From Nitrosomonas marina (GTDB taxonomy: Bacteria; Pseudomonadota; Gammaproteobacteria; Burkholderiales; Nitrosomonadaceae), in assembly GCF_900110145.1 (NCBI RefSeq), contig NZ_FOCP01000003.1, forward strand, positions 163,305-227,304: a stretch of DNA of 64,000 nt, in the 5' to 3' direction. Within the stretch, counting starts at the first letter, position 1. Each line of letters opens with the position of its first letter. A program made the translations under genes and the position numbers. The notes under the pieces were generated by a model. That model ran no database searches, was not told the DNA's origin, and worked only from the letters and a program-made list of their open reading frames with translations. Below are positions 49,710-58,100 of the stretch, piece after piece.

Positions 49710-51575
49710 ATGGTTTCAATCAACAGGATAATTATTTTTTGGGTGCTATCGCTGGGCTGGCTGGTATCTGCTTATCATGCCGGCGGAATGATCCCCGACC
49801 AACAGCTCTGGTTTGTTTTACTGGTGACCTTTTTGTTCGGCCTGCCATTGTATATGGCTGCAACTTATTCAGTGACTATTCAACGAATTCATCGCGCCAA
49901 TCAATTTCGCAATCTCGGCGTTTTATACTGGTTTCTGAACAAACGGTTCATGCCATATATCGGTTGGGCGCTCTGGTCTGTCACATTCACTTTTTTGCTG
50001 GTGTTTTATCTGGGCGTTACAAAAAAAATCGAGTGGATCGTCTTTCTTCTGACCGTCCCGGTGTTTTCGTGTTTTCACGCTGTTTTCGCACCGCTGGCAG
50101 CACGGGAATTCAGACCCTATATCGCTTTGCACAAATCACTGATTTGGACGCGTTGGGCAACAGCACTGGCAATGGCCGCTTTTTATGTACTTTATATCAA
50201 ACTGGCAAGCAGATATCCATCCTATGCTTCGTTATCCGCAGCAATTGAAGCGAACAGTCCAGGTATCACTGGCACAAGCCAAAGCATCTTGATACTGGAA
50301 GTCGCTCGTCTGCTTGGATTTATCGAGGGACTGAAAGCATATATACTGGGCAATCTGCATTCATTCAGCGATATTTTTTTTCTGCTTGCGGTTTTTCTTT
50401 GCAGCGCCGTTCTTTTCTACAATATAGCACTTGCCATCTCCAGTTTTATGGTGCCGCTATCCGAATATCGCCGCGTACTAACACCATTGCAGGACGTGGA
50501 TGTTCCTTCGCGTATTCCGTCACATTCACTGGCCGTTTCCTCTGCACTGCTAACTTTTTTCATGTTGTTTATTTACGTACCGTCTACTGTATATATCGAT
50601 GCCTGGCTGCGTTCAACACCCAAGGTTGTAGAGCGCCTGCAGGATACCCAACGTACCGTTACAAAAAAAATCGAATCGTTGGAGAAAATTGGGGACGATT
50701 ATTACAAACCGGGCACCATCGCTCAAACACGACAGGCCTACCTTGAAGTTGTTCAAGAGCTTGAGGCATCAGTGCTTCAACTCAAAAAAACATCAGATCA
50801 GAGCTTTATGCTTATGGCACAAAATGTGGACGACTACCTCGACTGGTATTACAGTCTGCCTGGAGAATATGAACGAATCGTAGCACTGGCAACTGGCAAA
50901 CTGGAGCTCTGGATGACAGAAAAACTCGAGGCATACCTGACGCAAGGCAATGCATTTGGCCCGGTACAGCAGTCCATAGAAGACGCATTGCACAAAAATG
51001 AACAATTGCGTGCCGAATATCTTGACAAGATCAGCGCAATACTCGCTGAGAACCAGATTGAACCAGTAACACAGCAACCGGAAATCATTCAGTATTCCCC
51101 ACTGGATGCTATCAAGGAACCACCCAGCAACAGCGTTATCATCAATTTGGAGAACCGGCTGCTGATTTCAGGCGGTATCGGAGCGGCTGGTGCGATCACC
51201 GGTGCGATTGCCGGCAAGGTCACAGGAAAAGTCATTGCCAAAGGCGCAATCAGCCTGGGCGCCAAAGCATTGGTTAAAGTAGCCGCCGGCAAAGCGGCCA
51301 GCGTGCTCGGAGGTGCCGCTGCCGGCGCTGCCAGCGGCGCCGCTATTGGCTCCGTTTTTCCCGGTATTGGCACAGCAATCGGTGCAGCACTTGGCGGAAT
51401 CATAGGCGGCATATCTGTCGGCCTCGGCGTCGAGCATCTGCTGCTTAAACTGGAAGAACACTATTCACGCGATGAATTTAAAAAACAAATCCTTGATGCC
51501 ATTGATGAGGCGCGGTTGGAATTCGAGGAATCATTGGGCATGCCCAATCATGATTCTAAAACCCACACTCCCTGA
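49710..51575 (+). CDS. Large membrane protein with glycine-zipper domain, unknown
   Basis: A 621-residue protein that I do not recognise. Residues 1-300 have about seven membrane helices. A long helical soluble region follows (about 305-455), predicted coiled coil by its heptad-like LEKIGDDYY and EVVQELEASVLQLKK stretches. Then comes a glycine/alanine-rich segment (about 485-580, for example GAITGAIAGKVTGKV and GAAAGAASGAAIGS) with GxxxG-type spacing that looks like a glycine zipper able to insert in membranes. The C-terminus is charged. It sits between an SLC13 transporter and a patatin gene on the same strand. Function unknown. Confidence 0.7.
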   Translation: MVSINRIIIFWVLSLGWLVSAYHAGGMIPDQQLWFVLLVTFLFGLPLYMAATYSVTIQRIHRANQFRNLGVLYWFLNKRFMPYIGWALWSVTFTFLLVFYLGVTKKIEWIVFLLTVPVFSCFHAVFAPLAAREFRPYIALHKSLIWTRWATALAMAAFYVLYIKLASRYPSYASLSAAIEANSPGITGTSQSILILEVARLLGFIEGLKAYILGNLHSFSDIFFLLAVFLCSAVLFYNIALAISSFMVPLSEYRRVLTPLQDVDVPSRIPSHSLAVSSALLTFFMLFIYVPSTVYIDAWLRSTPKVVERLQDTQRTVTKKIESLEKIGDDYYKPGTIAQTRQAYLEVVQELEASVLQLKKTSDQSFMLMAQNVDDYLDWYYSLPGEYERIVALATGKLELWMTEKLEAYLTQGNAFGPVQQSIEDALHKNEQLRAEYLDKISAILAENQIEPVTQQPEIIQYSPLDAIKEPPSNSVIINLENRLLISGGIGAAGAITGAIAGKVTGKVIAKGAISLGAKALVKVAAGKAASVLGGAAAGAASGAAIGSVFPGIGTAIGAALGGIIGGISVGLGVEHLLLKLEEHYSRDEFKKQILDAIDEARLEFEESLGMPNHDSKTHTP

Positions 51576-51582
51576 ACTGAGC

Positions 51583-51708
51583 ATGACAAGTATTCAGAAC
51601 TTGATAAGTTTCATTGTACAGCAATGGTACAAACTGATTTACGGACAGTGGCCTGTTTCCAGACTGAAAAACAGTATAGGAAAGACGGCAACACTTTTCC
51701 GACCATAA
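51583..51708 (+). CDS. Possible 41-residue ORF between the glycine-zipper protein and patatin
   Basis: An ATG opens a 41-codon frame (MTSIQNLISFIVQQWYKLIY to KTATLFRP) eight bases after the previous stop. It has no clear ribosome site and no family match. Kept because the gap is tight and the frame is open; it could be chance. Confidence 0.2.
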   Translation: MTSIQNLISFIVQQWYKLIYGQWPVSRLKNSIGKTATLFRP

Positions 51709-51738
51709 ATGAATAATCCGGATTGAAGGAGAATATAC

Positions 51739-52827
51739 GTGCAGATTAAAGGCTCAGCCGGCCTCATTTTGCCCGGAGGAGGTGCACTTGCTGCGTACCA
51801 AGTCGGCGTGTTAAAAGCTATAGCTGAACTCTTTGGCAGCAGATGTTTGCCATTCGAGTCGATATCAGGCGTCAGTGCTGGCGCACTAAATGCTACGGCT
51901 CTTGCCCAGGATGCAGACAATTTTTTAGACGCGGTATTACGATTGGAACGCATCTGGACCGGATTGTATACACACAATGTCTTCACACTGGACTACAACT
52001 TGATGCGCGGTTTCATGACAAAAAACAACAAACCCCACTCGTTTCTCAATGTTTCCCCCCTGGCTGAGCTGTTGCAACGTGAGTTAGGAAATGACCAGCT
52101 GGTTGAAGCACAGTTGAAAAAAGGTCATCTCAAGGGGCTGGCGGTTACCGCTTCAAACTACTCAACTGGAGAAGCCACAACTTTTTTTGAATCAAGCATT
52201 GAATCACTGTACTGGCACGATCATCGACGTGATAGTGTTCGTACCAGAATCGGAGTACCTCATTTGCTTGCGTCTGCCGCTCTGCCACTTTTGTTTCCAC
52301 CGCAACGTATCGGTAACGAATATTTCGTTGATGGATCATTACGTATGACCGAACCATTGCGGCCAGCCATCAAAATGGGGGCTGACAGAATCCTGATAAT
52401 TGGCGTGCGCAATGAGACACTTCCCCTTGGAGACGAAGGTAACTACCAGCCCGGAGTTGCCGAAATCGCCGGCTTTACACTCGATTCTTTGTTTGCCGAA
52501 AACCTGAACACTGACATAGAGCGCATGCAGCAAATCAATCATATGCTCGGTCATATGAATTGGTGGCAACGCAAGAAAACCGGCCTCAGAAAAACCAAAG
52601 TGATGGTTATCCGTCCATCCCAAGACTTGCGTGTTATCGCAGCACGGTATGCTGTTAAACTACCGCGTGGAATTCGCCTGTTTTTGCGCACTGTTGGTGG
52701 TTGGGGCCATGAATGGCGATTGCCAAGTTTTTTGTTGTTTGAAGGTGTTTTCGCCCGTGAACTTATTAATCTTGGTTATTATGACGGCCTAAGGCAACGG
52801 CCAAAAATCAGTGATTTTTTTAGTTAA
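51739..52827 (+). CDS. Patatin-like phospholipase
   Basis: A 362-residue single-domain patatin. Glycine loop LILPGGGALAAYQVGVLKA (about 9-27), nucleophile Ser46 in GVSAG, and catalytic Asp198 in FVDGSLR (DGS in place of the usual DGG/DGA). It should hydrolyse phospholipid or other acyl esters; no signal peptide. The GTG start at 51739 has a strong ribosome site AAGGAGA. It is distinct from the cNMP-linked patatin at 44433, so the window has two. Confidence 0.86.
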   Translation: MQIKGSAGLILPGGGALAAYQVGVLKAIAELFGSRCLPFESISGVSAGALNATALAQDADNFLDAVLRLERIWTGLYTHNVFTLDYNLMRGFMTKNNKPHSFLNVSPLAELLQRELGNDQLVEAQLKKGHLKGLAVTASNYSTGEATTFFESSIESLYWHDHRRDSVRTRIGVPHLLASAALPLLFPPQRIGNEYFVDGSLRMTEPLRPAIKMGADRILIIGVRNETLPLGDEGNYQPGVAEIAGFTLDSLFAENLNTDIERMQQINHMLGHMNWWQRKKTGLRKTKVMVIRPSQDLRVIAARYAVKLPRGIRLFLRTVGGWGHEWRLPSFLLFEGVFARELINLGYYDGLRQRPKISDFFS

Positions 52828-53193
52828 AGAACAACCAGACCCTGAATCGGCGCATGAACAACAACTCCACAGCCATTCTCAGCTTTACCAAAAGAGGAAT
52901 TAGCGACGATAAGTGCACTCAGAAACTGTTGATTCTTGTTGAGCTTAAAGGATGCTATCGAGACTGATTGTAATACCCCGCCCACAAAAAAAGCTGCAAA
53001 AACAGAACACGTTTGAACAATCAGTAGTTTCAAAAATAATTACAAGATGTTTACATCACAAGCTTGTATAAATGTCACCATTTTTGAAATCTTGCATCCG
53101 GCGTTAATTTGCGGCCGTGATTAGTTTATAATTTAATTATCTATCAAGCCATTCGTTACCTTTTGACAAGATGGCGTCTCTAAACAATACTCA
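52828..53193. other. Intergenic region before pyruvate kinase
   Basis: About 366 bases. TATAAT at 53127-53132 is a perfect -10 hexamer about 60 bases before the pyk start, but the -35 (ttaatt, 53104-53109) is poor. Otherwise nothing recognised. Confidence 0.4.
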
Positions 53194-54633
53194 ATGAATA
53201 ATCTGAACAGCCTGCGTAAAACAAAAATCGTTGCAACCATCGGCCCGGCCTGTGACTCTTCCGATATTTTAAAGAAAATGATTGCTGCGGGCATGAATGT
53301 CGCCCGCCTGAATCTGTCTCATGGCACCATCGAAGAACATCAGGCCAGACTGGATCGGATTCGAGATACTGCCAATACGATGGGGGTGCATCTGGCCATA
53401 ATGGTCGACACTCGAGGGATCGAAATTCGAACCGGCAAGCTTGAAAACATCTCGGCAGAACTCGTGCGCGGTGCAAAATTTATTTTGTACACCGATGGAC
53501 GTATCGGTACCGATAAGGGTGTCTCCGTAACCTATAGAAACCTGCCCAGTGAGGTAAAATCGGGCATTCCGATTCTGATAGACGATGGAGCGATCGAGCT
53601 GGAAGTAACATCAATCGTGGATAACGAAATTATCTGCCAGATCATCCATGGCGGCGTTTTGAAGGAAAACAAAAGCGTCAATCTACCAGACACTGAATTG
53701 GCCGTCAGCGCTGTAAGCCCCGAATTCAGGGATGATATTGTACGGGAAATCAATTTTGCAGCTGACAATGATGTGGACTATCTGGCGGCATCTTTTGTAC
53801 AAAGTGCAGAGGATATCCATCGTATTCGGGATATTTTTCTGGAAACTGATCGTCGCACACCGATTATTGCAAAAATCGAGAACAAAGCAGGTATCAAACA
53901 CCTTGAGGACATCGTCAAAGCAGCAGATGGTGTAATGGTGGCACGTGGCGATCTCGGTGTTGAGTTGCCGCTAGCAGAAGTACCCGGGTTCCAGAAAAAA
54001 ATCATACGTACCACAGTAATGAATGGAAAGCCGGTGATAACCGCCACCGAGATGCTGGCCTCCATGGAACGCAATCCCAAACCCACCCGCGCCGAAGCCA
54101 GCGATGTGGCCAATGCGATTCTTGACGGCACATCAGCAGTCATGCTCTCCGGAGAGACCGCGATAGGCAAGTTTCCGGTGGAAGCGGTGCGCACCATGTC
54201 GATTCTCGCCCAGCGAGCAGAAGCATCACTGAATGAATATGGGTATTTGCAAAAAACCCGTATGGATCCGGTAAATATTATTCCAGAGGTAGTCAGCCAG
54301 TCGGCGGTAAACATGGCTGAGAAGCTCCAGGCTGTTGCTATTTTCAGCCTTACTGAAACCGGACTGACATCCCGTTTGATTTCCAAAAACCGCCCTGCCT
54401 GCCCGATCCTGGCAGTAACCTATTCTCCCCTTGTAGCGCGACGGCTATCCATGAACTGGGGCGTCATCCCTTTACTCTGCGAGGAAGGCAGTGACGACAG
54501 CGCCAAACTTGAATTTGCAATAAACAGGGCCAAGAAACTGGGTTACATCAAAGCAGGAGATGTCGTTGTCGTAACAGCAGGCACTCAACATCGAGTTGGC
54601 GGTACAGACCTTATTCGCGTATTGAAAGTATAA
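53194..54633 (+). CDS. pyk: Pyruvate kinase
   Basis: A 479-residue enzyme. Motifs: KTKIVATIGPACDSSDIL at the start, NLSHGTIEEH, the catalytic lysine region IIAKIENKAGI, MVARGDLGVELP and ITATEMLASMERNPKPTRAE. The C-terminal allosteric domain ends with GGTDLIRVLKV. It converts phosphoenolpyruvate and ADP to pyruvate and ATP, the final step of glycolysis. One oddity is DTRGIEIRTG in place of the usual DTKGPEIRTG. No neighbours in an operon. Confidence 0.95.
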   Translation: MNNLNSLRKTKIVATIGPACDSSDILKKMIAAGMNVARLNLSHGTIEEHQARLDRIRDTANTMGVHLAIMVDTRGIEIRTGKLENISAELVRGAKFILYTDGRIGTDKGVSVTYRNLPSEVKSGIPILIDDGAIELEVTSIVDNEIICQIIHGGVLKENKSVNLPDTELAVSAVSPEFRDDIVREINFAADNDVDYLAASFVQSAEDIHRIRDIFLETDRRTPIIAKIENKAGIKHLEDIVKAADGVMVARGDLGVELPLAEVPGFQKKIIRTTVMNGKPVITATEMLASMERNPKPTRAEASDVANAILDGTSAVMLSGETAIGKFPVEAVRTMSILAQRAEASLNEYGYLQKTRMDPVNIIPEVVSQSAVNMAEKLQAVAIFSLTETGLTSRLISKNRPACPILAVTYSPLVARRLSMNWGVIPLLCEEGSDDSAKLEFAINRAKKLGYIKAGDVVVVTAGTQHRVGGTDLIRVLKV

Positions 54634-55009
54634 GATTTTAATCCTGGCCAGATTTGTCTGCATTCCGAGTATTACGGATATAAGAGGTCATGGCTTTAAA
54701 AATCTCGGTCAATCAGTTGGCACATTGCCAACTGTGCACAGCATTCTATCCTGATCATCAATAATCACTATAAAACTATTGTTTGAATGAAGGTCTATCC
54801 CAAAAATCTCATCTTGCCCTCTATCGATAAGGTTAGTTCAAACCATTAACTTAATCGCTTCCTGCTACAGCCGGGAAGGAGGACAGCCAGATGACTATCA
54901 ATTCAAACCGGCATCTACAACCAATACAACAAGATTTCACAATACAGAATATTATATATAAGAGCCGATACAGGAATATCATTTCGATTTTAATTGAACA
55001 TAATATTGT
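54634..55009. other. Intergenic region between pyk and the RTX gene
   Basis: About 376 bases between convergent genes. It contains an inverted repeat (54714-54734) and an AAGGAGG ribosome-site-like sequence followed by an ATG (54891). No certain gene. Confidence 0.45.
54714..54734. repeat. Perfect 9-base inverted repeat downstream of pyk
   Basis: cagttggca-cat-tgccaactg gives a 9-base stem with a 3-base loop. It lies about 80 bases after the pyk stop. There is no T run, so it may be a weak or Rho-assisted terminator, or an operator. Confidence 0.6.
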
Positions 55010-55121
55010 CTACATCCAGACTGCTGAAAAAACTGGTTGTAATATCTCCATCACATCCTGTGAAATAACTGCGCCTTCGCCGATCGGCGCAGAATATGAC
55101 GACATTGCAGAAACTAGCTGA
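54891..55121 (+). CDS. Doubtful small ORF with a strong ribosome site, antisense to the RTX C-terminus
   Basis: The ATG is preceded by AAGGAGG with 8-base spacing. The frame gives 76 residues (MTINSNRHLQPIQQDF to EYDDIAETS) with no signal or family match. Its last 112 bases run opposite the end of the RTX gene, which argues against a normal gene. Confidence 0.2.
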   Translation: MTINSNRHLQPIQQDFTIQNIIYKSRYRNIISILIEHNIVYIQTAEKTGCNISITSCEITAPSPIGAEYDDIAETS

Positions 55122-58100
55122 TCAGTTTCTTCATTCGACAGCGATGATGTCCCAGCATAAATCTGATCCAATTTGAATGAATTGTTAGAATACCAGTTAC
55201 TGATCGTTATCTGATCATTTGTACCAACCACATATATTTCCAGATCATTCGAACTGCGGCTAAACCAAAGATTTTCATATGATATATTGGCAAATTGAAG
55301 CACATCGATACTTAACGCATTTGTATCATAATTGCTTATTGAATCATTACCATCACCTATTGCAAATACATAAGTGTCGTTACCCGAACCGCCATCCAGC
55401 GTATCATTGCTGCCCGCACCACCGCTAAGAATATCATCACCCGAGCTTCCGTACAGTCGGTCTGCCCCTTCTCCACCTTCAAGCAGATCATTACCATCAT
55501 AACCGTTCAGATAGTCATCTCCGGAACCACCATACAAAGTATCATTACCGCTTTTACCATAGATCGTATCATTTCCACCCAAACCGTCTATCGTATCCTC
55601 ATTTGCAAACCCGTTAATGACGTCTACACCATCGGTACCCTGAAGTACTTTTTGCATCACGGTATCTGGATTCCAGCTGGCACCGTCGGCAAATTCGATT
55701 GCATCCAGACTGTATGATGGATGTGCCGTATCCAGGTAGAAAAAGTATGAAACCGTGATTTTCTCACCAGTACTCTGCAGCGTTAGCGCAAGATCGTAAC
55801 TTCCGGTTCGGGTCGCTAAAATATCATCAGGTGAAATACCCGAATCAAAGCGCAATACATCCTGGCTATTTGCATCAGTGTCATAGTTACTGATCATGAC
55901 ATTACCATCACCTGCCGCAAACAAGTACGTATCATTACCTGCACCACCGTCCAGCGTATCACTGCTACCCGTGCCACCACTTAGAATATCATCACCTGAA
56001 CCGCCAAAAAGCCGATCGTTACCGTTTCCACCATCAAGTCTGTCATTGCCAGCATAACCGTTCAGGTAGTCATCTCCGGTACCTCCATACAAAATATCAT
56101 TACCGCTTTTACCATAGATCGTATCATTTCCGCCCAAACCGTCTATCGTATCTTCATCTGCCGACCCGTTAATGACGTCTACACCATCGGTACCCTGAAG
56201 TACTTTTTGCATCACGGTATCTGGATTCCAGCTGACACCGTCGGCAAATTCGATTGCATCCAGCCTGTATGTTGGATGTGCCGTATCCAGGTAGAAAAAG
56301 TATGAAACCGTGATTTTCTCACCAGTACTCTGCAGCGTTAGCGCAAGATCGTAACTTCCGGTTCGGGTCGCTAAAATATCATCAGGTGAAATATCCGAAT
56401 CAAAGCGCAATATATCCTGGCTGTTTGCATCAGTGTCATAGTTACTGATCATGACATTACCATCACCTGCCGCAAAAAGGTAGGTATCATTGCCAGCGCC
56501 GCCATCTAATGTGTCATTGCTGCCAGAGCCGCCGCTGAGTATATCATCACCCAAATTCCCATAGAGCCTGTCCGCACCAGCACCTCCATCAATTACATCG
56601 TTGCCGTCTCCACCATACAACGTATCATTACCGTCTAAACCGTTAATAGTATCATCTGAAGCGAAACCAATAATACTGTCATTTCCTTCAGTTCCCATCA
56701 GTGCCATTTGCGCTAGGACAATGCTATTCCAACTAGTACCATCGGCGAATTCAACGGCATTGAGCATGTATTGGTTGCCGGCAATGAAATGATTCTTTAC
56801 AGTTATGATTTCACTAGTACCTTCTAACGAAAGTCTAAGATCATTACCAAATCGGGATACCAGTACAATACCTGGGCCAATTCCGGTATCAAATTGCAAC
56901 ACATCGTGACGACTTGCACCGGTATCGTAATTGTTGATGGTTGTCTTCCCATCACCTGCCGCAAACAGGTAAATATCATTGCCTGTACCGCCATCTAATG
57001 TATCATTGTCACCAGAATCGCCGCTGAGTGTATCATCACCGGCGCCACCGTACACTTGGTCTGCGCCATCTCCACCGTTAACGACATCGTTGCCACCATC
57101 ACCGCGTAATATATCGTTACCATCCAGACCGTTGATTGTGTCATCTGTCGCAAAACCGGTGATATAGTCCGCACCTTCCGTTCCCGTCAGCACCAAATAT
57201 GCAAGGACTTCACTGTCCCAGCTAGTTCCGTCGGCAAACTCAACTGAATTGAGTTTGTATTGGTCACCATAGAAATGATACTGTATTGAGATGATCTCAC
57301 CGGTACCTAGCACCGTCAGATACAAATTTTGACCGACTCGTGATACTTGCACGTCATCAGGATTAATATCCGTATCAAAACGCAAAACGTCATTGCTGTT
57401 TGTGTCGGTATCATAATTACTGATGGTAGTATTGCCGTCACCAACCGAGAACAGGTAAATATCGTTACCTTCATCGCCACTCAAAATATCATTGCTACCG
57501 GCCCCTCCACTGAGAATATCGTCACCCATACCTCCGTGGACTGAGTCACTACCGTCACCGCCTAAGAGTGTATCGTTTCCTTCAACCCCATATAGATAAT
57601 CGTTTCCCGAGCCACCGTATATGATGTCTTCACCTTCTCTGCCATTTATCGTGTCTTCACCACCCAGACCATTAATAATGTCGTCTGAAGCAAATCCGTA
57701 CATGGTATCGTTACTATCTGTACCGGTTAACGCCAGTTGTTTAACTGTTGATGAATCCCAACTGGTACCATCACTGAATTCAATCGCATCCAGCATATAG
57801 CTACTGCTGGTATCCAGATAAAAATAATTGGTGACTGTGATTCGTTCTCCGGTTGTCAGTATTGACAATAACAAACTATACGTATTGCGCGATACCGTTA
57901 CATCAGCCGGAGTGATACCTTCCATAAACCGAAGAACATCATGACTGTCTCCCTTATCATGGTTATTAATGGTAGTGTTGCTATCACCTGCCGCATACAG
58001 ATAGGTGTCATTGCCTGCATCACCTCTCATATGATCATTTGCACCGGTGCCACCGCGCAAAATATCATCGCCAGCACCGCCAAAAAGCATATCGGTGCCG

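Noticed and set aside
52824..53033. Minus-strand 69-codon frame after the second patatin gene, with a signal-peptide-like start
   Set aside because: It needs a TTG start, has no ribosome site and overlaps the patatin stop by 4 bases; no motif supports it.
53778..54386. Minus-strand 202-codon frame inside pyk
   Set aside because: Antisense to conserved pyruvate kinase motifs.
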